From UBA1858 sp965262455 (lineage in GTDB: Bacteria; Pseudomonadota; Gammaproteobacteria; UBA4575), in contig CBDHFH010000008.1 of the NCBI GenBank assembly GCA_965262455.1, positions 372,001 to 436,000 of the forward strand: 64,000 nt of DNA, written 5' to 3'. The stretch's first letter is position 1. Every line of letters begins with the position of its first letter. Positions 24,951-33,184 of the stretch are shown here, one piece after another. The translations under genes were made by a program, and so were the position numbers. Under the pieces are notes generated by a model. It was not told the DNA's origin and ran no database searches. It worked only from the letters and a program-made list of their open reading frames with translations.

Positions 24951-26297
24951 ATGGGCTCTGTAACTAATATGCTAAACAACTATTGTTATAAAATTGTATT
25001 GCTGATTTTGTTGTCATTGCTTATCAGTGTGGCAACAATTTTTACTGTGAAAGCTGATATTGTTAATGAAGACGCAATCTTTGGCCCGGGTGATAGAAAA
25101 GATGGTTATGACACAGAGGCCTACGTCACTAATTCATTAAGTGTCACCGCCAGGAGAGGCAAGCGTGCCGATCTCATGCAATATGTTGAGCGTCCACCCT
25201 TGGGTTTACCGCAAGTTGCAATTCCTGACTATAATGAAATTACACAAGAGAAAGTTGAATTAGGTCGGTTACTGTTCTTTGATCGAAGGTTATCGCTCAA
25301 TGACACATTTTCTTGTGCGATATGTCATATACCTGAACAGGGCTTCACCAGTAATGAAATTGCTACAGCAGTTGGATTTGAGGGGCGCAGTGTACATAGA
25401 AATAGTCCAACGATTTATAACGTCGCTTACTACGATATTTTATTTCAAGATGGTCGTGAAGATAGTCTAGAACAACAAGTGTGGGCACCTTTACTTGCAC
25501 ATAATGAAATGGCAAATCCTTCGATAGGTTTTGTGATAAATAAAATCAAAGGCATTAAAGAATATGACGGTTTGTTTGAAAATGCTTTTGATGGCAAAGG
25601 GCCAACAATGGAAACGGTTGGTGCTGCACTTGCAAGTTACCAACGTGCTCTTAACTCGGCTAATTCGAAATTTGATCGTTGGTACTATGGTAAACAAGAA
25701 GATGCATTGAGCTATGACGAGAAACAAGGCTTTGCACTGTTTATGGGCAAGGCAAAATGTTCTTCCTGTCATTTAGTGAATCAAGAGTATGCACTTTTTA
25801 CAGATAATCGAATGCACAACACCGGTCACGGCTATGCAACATCCATGGGCATAGGGCCAGAGAAAACACGTGTTCAATTAGCCCCAGGTGTGTTTGTTGA
25901 TGTTGAGAATGAACTTATAGATTCTGTGCGCCAGCAACCCAAACCTAATGATGTGGGTCTATACTCTGTGACTCAGAACCCATTTGATCGATGGAAATAT
26001 CGAACTTCGAGCTTACGCAATGTCGCGTTGACCGCCCCCTATATGCATGACGGAGCATTCTCCACCCTAAGAGAAGTAATCGAATTCTATAATAAAGGTG
26101 GCGTTCCAAATGAATTGCTGAGCCCTTTAATTACGCCGTTAGATCTTACCGATAAAGAAATTGAGCAATTGATTGCCTTTATGAATTCATTAACTGGTGA
26201 TAACGTGGAAACACTAGTTGCAGATGCATTTGCAGCACCCATAGGTGACTTGCGACAAGAAGACCCTAACTGGGCACATGACACTGAACTTAAATAA
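24951..26297 (+). CDS. Diheme cytochrome c peroxidase / MauG-like protein
   Basis: Periplasmic protein of 448 residues with two c-heme motifs: CAICH (Cys122-His126) and CSSCH (Cys270-His274). Conserved diheme-peroxidase features include GRLLFFDRRLSLNDTFSC, RNSPTIYNVAYYD, FQDGREDSLEQQ, and TAPYMHDGAFSTL near the C-terminus. A signal anchor covers about residues 10-35. An ATG at 24969 is an alternative start. In known mtoX loci a mauG-like gene at this place is thought to modify MtoX; since MtoX makes H2O2, peroxide removal is an alternative. The sequence alone does not decide between them. Confidence 0.9.
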   Translation: MGSVTNMLNNYCYKIVLLILLSLLISVATIFTVKADIVNEDAIFGPGDRKDGYDTEAYVTNSLSVTARRGKRADLMQYVERPPLGLPQVAIPDYNEITQEKVELGRLLFFDRRLSLNDTFSCAICHIPEQGFTSNEIATAVGFEGRSVHRNSPTIYNVAYYDILFQDGREDSLEQQVWAPLLAHNEMANPSIGFVINKIKGIKEYDGLFENAFDGKGPTMETVGAALASYQRALNSANSKFDRWYYGKQEDALSYDEKQGFALFMGKAKCSSCHLVNQEYALFTDNRMHNTGHGYATSMGIGPEKTRVQLAPGVFVDVENELIDSVRQQPKPNDVGLYSVTQNPFDRWKYRTSSLRNVALTAPYMHDGAFSTLREVIEFYNKGGVPNELLSPLITPLDLTDKEIEQLIAFMNSLTGDNVETLVADAFAAPIGDLRQEDPNWAHDTELK

Positions 26298-26315
26298 ACA
26301 ATAACGACATAATCA

Positions 26316-26849
26316 ATGATTATCAAACTCTTAGCGATCACGCTTATTTTTGTAATGTCTGCGACAGTTTCAGCAGATCGATTACTCGATGCGATGCCAC
26401 GCACCATGGCAGCAAAGAATTTCACCTTGCCTTATCCCACAACGGGTAAATTCTCGCTTGATGAATATCAAGGTGAATTTACGATTGTTAATTTTTGGAC
26501 GACACGATGTGCGGCTTGTCGTGCCGAGCTGACGTTATTAGAAGACCTAAAAATGCAGCTGGCAAAAGATAAAATCAAATTAAACATTGTAGCTGTGCAT
26601 GCGGGCGATGATTTAGATGCAGTCATAGAACAAATTCAACTTAATCCAGTCAGCTATGCAGTGGTGATGGATATGGACTTAGAACTTGGGCATTGGGGCA
26701 TTCAAAGCATGCCGACAAGTTATGTGTTAACTCCAGAGGGCTATTTCGCATATCGAGCACAAGGCTCTAGGTTATGGAATTCTCCACAAATGATCGATTT
26801 TTTAAAGCGGGTATTTGAAGACTATAAGTTAAATAAGGAAATAAACTAA
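26316..26849 (+). CDS. TlpA-family thioredoxin-like protein (first of two)
   Basis: Exported thioredoxin-fold protein of 177 residues with a signal peptide ending near residue 20 (ATVSA-DR). The active-site region is NFWTTRCAACRAEL, a CAAC motif lacking the usual proline; the cis-proline loop is SMPTSYVLTPEG. It resembles the next gene in layout, including a shared C-terminal pattern (RLWNSPQMIDF against REWGSDEMINF), so the two look like diverged duplicates. It probably belongs to the mtoX transcript, 18 bases after the peroxidase gene. Thiol reduction of MtoX, Sco or the cytochrome is a reasonable guess. Confidence 0.85.
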   Translation: MIIKLLAITLIFVMSATVSADRLLDAMPRTMAAKNFTLPYPTTGKFSLDEYQGEFTIVNFWTTRCAACRAELTLLEDLKMQLAKDKIKLNIVAVHAGDDLDAVIEQIQLNPVSYAVVMDMDLELGHWGIQSMPTSYVLTPEGYFAYRAQGSRLWNSPQMIDFLKRVFEDYKLNKEIN

Positions 26850-26961
26850 TAGTTAACGCATAATGCCCAGTATTAATGGTTCATTTAAGTTGACCTACGT
26901 AACGAACTAAATCAACTAACAATACTCTATTACCACATATACTCAATACGCCACCTACACT

Positions 26962-27543
26962 ATGAAACAATACTTCAATATTGGTCAAAAATACTTTTAT
27001 GCGCGATATGGTTCAGTAGCTGCCGTGTTAATGATAACTGCCTCATTAGTATTCGCAGGCGGTACCTTGATGGAAAAAGTGCCCAGTTCAAATGCATCTA
27101 ACTTTACGTTAATGAGTGCCAATGGGCGGGATATCAGCTTGTCAGACTATCAAGGTAAGTTTGTATTGCTTAATTTTTGGGCAACATGGTGTCCGCCATG
27201 TGTGAAGGAAATGCCAGCATTGAATGACTTACATAACAAACTAAATAGCGCCAACTTCGAGGTTGTAGGCGTGCACGTTGGGCCAGCATTAGCGACTGTG
27301 AAGCAGTTTTTAAAAGATAAGCCTGTCGACTTTGATATAGTGATCGATAAAAACATGTCTCTATCCAACTGGCCAGTTGCGGGATTACCAACAACGTTTT
27401 TAATCAGCCCGTCTGGTAAAGTACTCTATAAAGCCACAGGTGAACGAGAGTGGGGCTCAGATGAAATGATTAATTTCATCCAAGCTGCCATGAAAGAATA
27501 TGAGCGTCTAGCAATTTCCAATGCAGTTATCTTAAATGGTTAG
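26962..27543 (+). CDS. TlpA-family thiol:disulfide protein (second of two)
   Basis: Exported thioredoxin-like protein of 193 residues. An N-terminal membrane segment (about residues 17-33) is followed by LMSANGRDISLSDYQGKFV, the classical active site WATWCPPCVKEM and the cis-proline loop GLPTTFLISPSG. It would act as a periplasmic thiol reductant, for example for cytochrome c or copper-site maturation. The 112-base gap before it is larger than within the preceding genes and could hold a separate promoter. Compare the first copy, which has a degenerate CxxC. Confidence 0.9.
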   Translation: MKQYFNIGQKYFYARYGSVAAVLMITASLVFAGGTLMEKVPSSNASNFTLMSANGRDISLSDYQGKFVLLNFWATWCPPCVKEMPALNDLHNKLNSANFEVVGVHVGPALATVKQFLKDKPVDFDIVIDKNMSLSNWPVAGLPTTFLISPSGKVLYKATGEREWGSDEMINFIQAAMKEYERLAISNAVILNG

Positions 27544-27569
27544 AGAGAGATTGGACTTTCACCATACTA

Positions 27570-27857
27570 ATGTCCTCATATAAAAAAGAGCTGAGTGACT
27601 CAATACTGAGTTACCTGCAGTCTGAATTTCCCAATTTTAGTATAGAAGAACAGCGCGAAGCTGAAAGTTATTGCTTTCGTTTAAATTGTGGCGCTGAGCA
27701 GCATTTTCTACGTGTTATGTACACAGCAATTGAAAGTAGTGATGCTGCTGATATTGCATTGCAGTTAGAACAGTTCTCTGTCGCGGCGACCATGCGCGGC
27801 CTAGGAGATTTTCCTGTGGTGGTCACTGAGTATGGATGTATTTTTGGAAGTCCCTAG
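27570..27857 (+). CDS. Small protein of unknown function at the end of the mtoX locus
   Basis: Protein of 95 residues without a signal peptide or membrane segment. It is acidic and looks like a compact alpha/beta fold: helix (KELSDSILSYLQSEF), strand pair (AESYCFRLNCGAEQHFLRVMYTAI), helix (DIALQLEQFSVAATM) and strand (FPVVVTEYGCIF). No family is recognised. It begins 27 bases after the second tlpA gene and is followed by a terminator, so it probably closes the transcript. The arrangement of charge and length looks like a real gene rather than a chance frame. Confidence 0.6.
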   Translation: MSSYKKELSDSILSYLQSEFPNFSIEEQREAESYCFRLNCGAEQHFLRVMYTAIESSDAADIALQLEQFSVAATMRGLGDFPVVVTEYGCIFGSP

Positions 27858-27903
27858 AGGTTAGTGACTAGTCGCTAAGATAGTGGATAAAGCAAGTAGA
27901 GAG

Positions 27904-27936
27904 AAAAAAGCCATTCAAGATTGAATGGCTTTTTTT
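27904..27936. terminator. Bidirectional terminator between the mtoX locus and the DUF4242 gene
   Basis: A perfect 9-base stem (AGCCATTCA / TGAATGGCT) with a 4-base loop is flanked by six A on the left and a run of T on the right. It can stop transcripts from both converging genes. Confidence 0.93.
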
Positions 27937-27953
27937 ATATGCATACTTTGATA

Positions 27954-28226
27954 TTACTCTGAGGTTGTCGGATCAATGACACGTTTAATTTGTGCAATAC
28001 TGTTCGCGGGGAAACCACCCTCGCTAGCATGCTTGCGGATTTCTTCTTCGTTGGGTGCGATATAAGTGCAATAAATTTTGTCTTGTGTTACGAAACTTTC
28101 AACCCACTGAATCTGAGGCCCCATGTTTTTTAGGATACTACAAGATTTTTGTGAGATACCTTGTAAGTCATCGGCTGTTAGGTTTCCAGCATCAGGAATT
28201 TCTCTTTCGATAATGTATTTTGGCAT
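27954..28226 (-). CDS. DUF4242-family small protein
   Basis: Protein of 90 residues beginning MPKYIIEREIPDAGNL and continuing VESFVTQDKIYCTYIAPNEEEIRKHA, the pattern of the DUF4242 family (small ferredoxin-like alpha/beta fold, biochemical role unsettled). No signal peptide is seen. It follows fhcC on the same strand with an 82-base gap and no visible terminator between, so it might be read with the fhc operon. Nothing in the sequence shows a direct link to C1 metabolism. Confidence 0.78.
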   Translation of the reverse strand: MPKYIIEREIPDAGNLTADDLQGISQKSCSILKNMGPQIQWVESFVTQDKIYCTYIAPNEEEIRKHASEGGFPANSIAQIKRVIDPTTSE

Positions 28227-28308
28227 ATTATTCTCCTAAACCTCTAAAAATTTGCTATTCAGTTAATCTTATACTATCAATATGATAATTATATTTGTTT
28301 ATTACTAA

Positions 28309-29136
28309 CTAACCAATCCAAATGAGTATTTCTCCAAGACCGCCGACTGAAGGGTCACCCATATACTTCTGAACACGCCGTCTCATAGAGTGTAATGATT
28401 TAAATCCACTGTCATGTATTCTTAATTCATGTAATAGCAGCGTGAGATAACCCAAATTATGTCTGCCGCAGTTAATGAATAAAGGATTCATATCTTTTGG
28501 TAATTCTGGAAAAAGTAATGTTCCACGCTTCATGCCAGCACCGGCATGTTCTCCAACTGTCCCGAGATTAGTGATTGTCCCGGCGATCATACGACTACCG
28601 CAATAATCACCGATATCGCCTTCGACCATAATAATGCCACGACGCATTAAATCTCCAGTGAAATTTCCTGCGTTACCGTGTATCAGAACTGTTCCGCCTG
28701 ACATGCCTTTTTTATGGCCGGCATAAGCGCTGCCAATATAATCCTGGCTGCTTCCATGTATTTCGATGATGCCACTGCGCATGGAGCAAGCAGTAAAGTG
28801 ACCAGCGTTTCCATTCACTGTTAAGTGGCCACCTGATAATTCAGCTCCCGTATAGTGTCCGCAATCCCCCTCTACAGTTAACCGCATACCCTCAGGTAAT
28901 GCATAGCCAATATAATCTAACTTCTGGTTAGGGTTGTTGAGTACCAGTGCTTGACTAGAGAAGTCGCCAGAAATATCAAATAATTCTCCACTCTCAACTT
29001 TATTGCTGCCGACCGCGATAGGGATCTTGTTAGCCTGCTCTTCGGAATATGTATTTATAATTGCGGTGTTTATCCAACGCATATCAATGCGGGCGCTGGT
29101 TAATCCATTGCATGTGATAGTAGTAACCTTAGCCAT
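28309..29136 (-). CDS. fhcC: Formyltransferase/hydrolase complex subunit C
   Basis: Structural subunit of the Fhc complex, homologous to FwdC/FmdC and to the C-terminal beta-helix of glutamate synthase. The chain is built of repeated turns of the G-x-x-x-G kind (GDCGHYTGAELSGGHLTVNG, GNAGHFTACSMRSG, GSSQDYIGSAYAGHKKG, GNAGNFTGDLMRRG, GDIGDYCGSRMIAG), as expected for a right-handed beta-helix. The length of 275 residues is usual. It is the last fhc gene and overlaps fhcD by 8 bases. Confidence 0.95.
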   Translation of the reverse strand: MAKVTTITCNGLTSARIDMRWINTAIINTYSEEQANKIPIAVGSNKVESGELFDISGDFSSQALVLNNPNQKLDYIGYALPEGMRLTVEGDCGHYTGAELSGGHLTVNGNAGHFTACSMRSGIIEIHGSSQDYIGSAYAGHKKGMSGGTVLIHGNAGNFTGDLMRRGIIMVEGDIGDYCGSRMIAGTITNLGTVGEHAGAGMKRGTLLFPELPKDMNPLFINCGRHNLGYLTLLLHELRIHDSGFKSLHSMRRRVQKYMGDPSVGGLGEILIWIG

Positions 29137-30028
29137 TCACAATCTCTCGTAAATGAAACTGATGTTGACCTAGCTTGCCGCCATAGTTACCGCCGGTAAT
29201 TTTTTCAATGCCTTGTGATTTACCTAGATCACAGATGGCATCAATGCCGCGTTTCATTGCAAGCCGCACATCTTCTGTTTGCAGACCATCAATAACAATT
29301 TCCATTACTGCTTCTATGTTCTTGTTTAGCTTGTTACCAGGTAAACCTTTCAGTGTCGGACAGTAATTATGATTTGTTGATGCACTCAGGGCAGGGTATT
29401 TAGATCCGACTTTAGATCCTGAGCGAACACCGCCGCCCGGAAAAGGTAAAATAATATTTGGCAGCATGCTCATTGAATCAATAGCAGCCTCACACGCAAG
29501 CAGTGCCTGGGAAATATTGCGTGCAAACACCAATAGGTTACCACCACCAATGGCGCTTGTGACACCGGTTTTTTCTTCACAGAGAAACTCTCCATCCATC
29601 ACAGGTACTCGCCAATAGCGTTTACCACCAATTAATTTTGAGGTTTGATAGCCATCTCCAAAGTAGCGCAGATTTTTACCAAGAGAAATTTGTTGTTCAG
29701 TTTCCATACCTGCAAACACGGCGGTTGTCGGACATGTTAGAACACATTGCCCAACTCTAGCTTCTAGTTGTTTTTCCAGTGTTTTTCGGTCAGTAGAAAA
29801 TAATAGTACTGATATGCCGGGTCTGCCATCCGGAGTTTCATGATTACCCATGGTGCGTTCTATACCTGCTTCAACTTTGCAGCCAATAACCGATGTGGCA
29901 AACCCGGTCATTGTCTCGGCAGCATGGCGGGCCCACTTGTAATTAATTGCTGTGATGACAACACGAGTAGCGCGCATTGAGAATGCTTCTGAAAATGTAT
30001 CGTCAATCAATACGCCATTAATAATCAT
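29129..30028 (-). CDS. fhcD: Formylmethanofuran:H4MPT formyltransferase, Fhc subunit D
   Basis: Moves the formyl group from 5-formyl-H4MPT to methylofuran within the Fhc complex, the step before hydrolysis to formate. It has the Ftr fold throughout: VLIDDTFSEAFSMRATRVVITA at the start, GPC-type region RVGQCVLTCPTTAVF, GGGNLLVFARN, and LPFPGGGVRSGSKVGSKYPAL in the second lobe. The length of 299 residues matches bacterial and archaeal Ftr. The gene order fhcB-A-D-C with short gaps or overlaps indicates one transcript. Confidence 0.97.
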   Translation of the reverse strand: MIINGVLIDDTFSEAFSMRATRVVITAINYKWARHAAETMTGFATSVIGCKVEAGIERTMGNHETPDGRPGISVLLFSTDRKTLEKQLEARVGQCVLTCPTTAVFAGMETEQQISLGKNLRYFGDGYQTSKLIGGKRYWRVPVMDGEFLCEEKTGVTSAIGGGNLLVFARNISQALLACEAAIDSMSMLPNIILPFPGGGVRSGSKVGSKYPALSASTNHNYCPTLKGLPGNKLNKNIEAVMEIVIDGLQTEDVRLAMKRGIDAICDLGKSQGIEKITGGNYGGKLGQHQFHLREIVNG

Positions 30029-30032
30029 AACG

Positions 30033-31691
30033 CTAATTCTTTGTACAAGGATGGACTTTCACTTCACTGCCAATGCATTCTGCCATTTCATCGTTAGATA
30101 TTTTGAAATTATCTATAGAAATAGTTTGGTAGTCAGTAAAGTATTTTCTAAGTGATTTTTCAATGCTGGCATCGAATTCAGGTTTGACGACATGAGTGAC
30201 ACCTTTGACTGTTTCAATGATCTCGCCGTCTCTAACGATTAATGTGCCATTTTTGAAAACTAATGCGGGTTTGGCAAACATGCGCTCCATGTCTTCTTGT
30301 TTGCGATAAACAGCAATATTGGCAGTTGCACCTTCACCTAAGTGGCCATGATCAGTTAGGCCTAAAATCTTGGCAGGCGCTGCGCGCGACATAATAGCGA
30401 TTTCATATAAGCTATATTCTCTATCCATCGAAGCCAGGTTAGACATTTTTTGTGCCTCTGGATGAATAATGCTGAAAGCGTCATTTCTAAATGATCGATT
30501 CATTAGTAACTTGATTAAATGTGGGTAAGTTGTAAACGGTGCGCCATTTGGATGGTCGGTAGTTAAAAATACTTTCCAGGGGTCATTGACTTGTAAAAAG
30601 ATCTCCAAGCCAATTGCCCATTGCAGCGCATTAACATAACTTTTATCGCGATACTTGAATGGTATAACACCGCAACCCATTTCACATTCAATATCCATCA
30701 CGGTCCACTTCTTGGGATGCGCATGCTCATGACCAAAGTATTGCATCATGGTATCGCCTGATGTTGTTATCGTTTGCCCAAACATAATCTGGCCGACATC
30801 AGCAGTGACATTTGGCATAGAGTTGATCGCCTCGGCGATTTCACATGCCGCCGATGAAAAATTATAGTCACCCTGTGTGCCATAACTATGAAACTGTATA
30901 TGGGTGATGTGAATAGGAAAGCCCTCAGCTGCCTGCATAGTGGCAACAGTGGATTTGAAATTACCTGCAATGCCCAAGTTACTTGCATGTACATGTAAGG
31001 GGTGAGTGACGCCTAGTTCATTTACCGCGCGAGTTAATTTGGTAATGATATCCCTGGGAGTACTGCCGGCAGGGCCTTTTTCATCAACATCCAAACGGCG
31101 CTGATTGTATTTGAATGCATGCACGCCACCTGCATTCACAACTTTAATGCCAATACACTGGCTGGCATTTAATATCCACGCAACATAATCATTGATTGCA
31201 GACTGACTCGCGTTATTCTTCAACATGCCCATGAGGAAGTCATCATTACCAAGTAGTACATAGCCACCTTTGTCAATCATGGGTGTATCCGCCATTTCCA
31301 TGTGTGCTTGACGTGCATTCACTGGCAGTATGGCGGGTTCAAAGCAGGCGGTGTAACCCATTTCCGCATAGCGGTAACCGGTAGTGAATGTAGAAGGCAC
31401 TGCATGTCCGTTGCCAGAACGACAAATATGGTTGCCATGATGAGGATGTGCATGTTCATCCTCTAACATCATGGTGCGAGCGATATTGACTTTGCCGCCT
31501 CCGATATGAGTGTGCAGATCAATAGCGCCTGCCATCACAATGCAATCGCTTATGTCATGAGTGTCGGTTATTTTTTCGTTGTCAGGTAACGTGTGTGCGA
31601 TTTTGCCATCAACAATATATAAATCTTGTTGTTTGCCATCAATTTGATGGGTGGGATCATATAGTTCGCCGCCTGTGAGTTTAGTTGCCAT
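30033..31691 (-). CDS. fhcA: Formylmethanofuran hydrolase subunit, Fhc subunit A
   Basis: Amidohydrolase-fold subunit that hydrolyses formyl-methylofuran to formate. Metal-site motifs of the family are visible: the first HxH in AIDLHTHIGGG, further histidines in HPLHVHASNLG and HITHIQFHSYG, and the aspartate in TTDHPNGAPFTTYPHL. The length of 552 residues is typical of FhcA/FwdA. It starts 8 bases after fhcB and ends 4 bases before fhcD. Confidence 0.97.
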   Translation of the reverse strand: MATKLTGGELYDPTHQIDGKQQDLYIVDGKIAHTLPDNEKITDTHDISDCIVMAGAIDLHTHIGGGKVNIARTMMLEDEHAHPHHGNHICRSGNGHAVPSTFTTGYRYAEMGYTACFEPAILPVNARQAHMEMADTPMIDKGGYVLLGNDDFLMGMLKNNASQSAINDYVAWILNASQCIGIKVVNAGGVHAFKYNQRRLDVDEKGPAGSTPRDIITKLTRAVNELGVTHPLHVHASNLGIAGNFKSTVATMQAAEGFPIHITHIQFHSYGTQGDYNFSSAACEIAEAINSMPNVTADVGQIMFGQTITTSGDTMMQYFGHEHAHPKKWTVMDIECEMGCGVIPFKYRDKSYVNALQWAIGLEIFLQVNDPWKVFLTTDHPNGAPFTTYPHLIKLLMNRSFRNDAFSIIHPEAQKMSNLASMDREYSLYEIAIMSRAAPAKILGLTDHGHLGEGATANIAVYRKQEDMERMFAKPALVFKNGTLIVRDGEIIETVKGVTHVVKPEFDASIEKSLRKYFTDYQTISIDNFKISNDEMAECIGSEVKVHPCTKN

Positions 31692-31699
31692 GCTTGCCT

Positions 31700-32956
31700 C
31701 TATAACATCCCTATTATTTTATGAATAACGTCGCTTGCAATAGGGAGTCCATTGTCGCGAATTTTTTGTAATGGCAGTGTCGCTACACTATCAGCACGAC
31801 ATGCGAGTCCCCGTGTATCAATACCAGGAATACCGACAGGTATAAATACTGCAACCTTGTGTGCTAATTGCATGCCAGGATGTCCTATTACTATCACCGG
31901 AACGTCGGTAGTTGGAGGAATGTCATCAGCACTGTAAGTCGATAACCATATAAGTGCATCGGCTTCTTTGTTCTTCAGGATGTTCGCACCATCATAGAGT
32001 AAAGGGTCGTGCACAGGCGTGCCGGTCATAAAACCCACCGGTAAAGGGACACCGGTTTGCCAGGTGACAACTTGACTGGCGGTGATTTCAGCTTTTGACC
32101 CACCCAGGGGAAAGCCTACGCAACGAACGTCTGCCATCAGTGATTTAATGGATTGAGTAATGGATTGCACGGTTTGCTCAGCCGACGCATGATTGAACAG
32201 GCTGGTACTCCAAATTAATACTGTGTAATTACTATTTAAAATCTCTTGATGCAGTGCGAGAAGTGTTTTCATATCTGTGTCGTCTTCTTTTGCTTTGACA
32301 TCTGTATGAACAATTAACTCTAGCGAGTGTATGACGGATTCCAGATTGGGTGCAGCTAATCTTAAATAATCGATATTTTCTTGTTTGAATGATTTTCCTT
32401 CTGGCTCGCTTAGCGTATCTATTATTGTTATCTTTTTATTGACGGTGTTGGCAGCGCCTATACTTTTGCTTGGGGATAACACCCGTTCCAGTAAACGCGG
32501 AAAGCGATTTAATATCTCTGAACCGAATATGATGACATTGTCAGCGCGGTTTCTAGTTTCAGCTAATGTGGTTTTTACTTTACCGAGACGTTGCATGACG
32601 GCAACATTGGCACGCATCCCCGATCCATTTGCATGATCAATGACACCCCTGACTTTTTCTGTCAGTGCGACAGCTTCTCTACATGCTTGAACATCAGCAA
32701 TTAAGCCGCTAATTAATGGCTGGGATGTGTTGGTTAAAATATCCGCGGCTTTTTCAATGGCTTCATGCAGTGAAACATCTTGCCCATCGATTTGTGGTTG
32801 TGGAAGGTTATCAGCATCTAGAGATGCTTGTTGAAACCCTTTCTTGCAGTAAGAATGTTCAAGATTGATTGCCGTGACAGAAGATTCACTAACCTCTACG
32901 GATAGATCATCACAAAGAATCCCGCAATGTGGGCAAGTGACATGTTCAAACTGCAT
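31700..32956 (-). CDS. fhcB: Formyltransferase/hydrolase complex subunit B (FwdB/FmdB-like)
   Basis: Homologue of the molybdopterin subunit of archaeal formylmethanofuran dehydrogenase. In methylotrophs it is thought to be redox-inactive and structural. The N-terminus still carries four cysteines spaced as an iron-sulfur motif (Cys8, Cys11, Cys15 in CPHCGILC, and Cys37). The remainder (418 residues) keeps the FDH-like alpha/beta domains in shortened form, for example GLIADVQACREAVALTEKVRG and VIIFGSEILNRFPRL. It is the first gene of the fhc operon, divergent from RFAP synthase. Confidence 0.93.
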   Translation of the reverse strand: MQFEHVTCPHCGILCDDLSVEVSESSVTAINLEHSYCKKGFQQASLDADNLPQPQIDGQDVSLHEAIEKAADILTNTSQPLISGLIADVQACREAVALTEKVRGVIDHANGSGMRANVAVMQRLGKVKTTLAETRNRADNVIIFGSEILNRFPRLLERVLSPSKSIGAANTVNKKITIIDTLSEPEGKSFKQENIDYLRLAAPNLESVIHSLELIVHTDVKAKEDDTDMKTLLALHQEILNSNYTVLIWSTSLFNHASAEQTVQSITQSIKSLMADVRCVGFPLGGSKAEITASQVVTWQTGVPLPVGFMTGTPVHDPLLYDGANILKNKEADALIWLSTYSADDIPPTTDVPVIVIGHPGMQLAHKVAVFIPVGIPGIDTRGLACRADSVATLPLQKIRDNGLPIASDVIHKIIGML

Positions 32957-33184
32957 TGGCTTTTTTAGGTCTGATGAAAGTCTTATTGTTTTTATATGAA
33001 TGATTCTAATCGCAACATGGGTGACAAATCATGGCATATTGTCTTAGATTATGGCCGCATCTACTAGTTTGAAATAGATACTTCAGTATAAAATAAAGCC
33101 CTTGCTGCACCAGAAAATCGACAACGAATCCGATCACTGATCGACGAAAAAAACACCAGCGATATACGCACACTTAGATTAGCA

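Noticed and set aside
31700..32956. Calling the fhcB product a second formate or formylmethanofuran dehydrogenase
   Set aside because: Its place in fhcBADC, its short length and the absence of the molybdopterin-ligand region argue for the redox-inactive Fhc subunit.
32996..33067. A 23-codon open frame between fhcB and the RFAP synthase gene
   Set aside because: It has no ribosome site and no recognisable similarity (it is not PqqA-like), and frames of this size are expected by chance.
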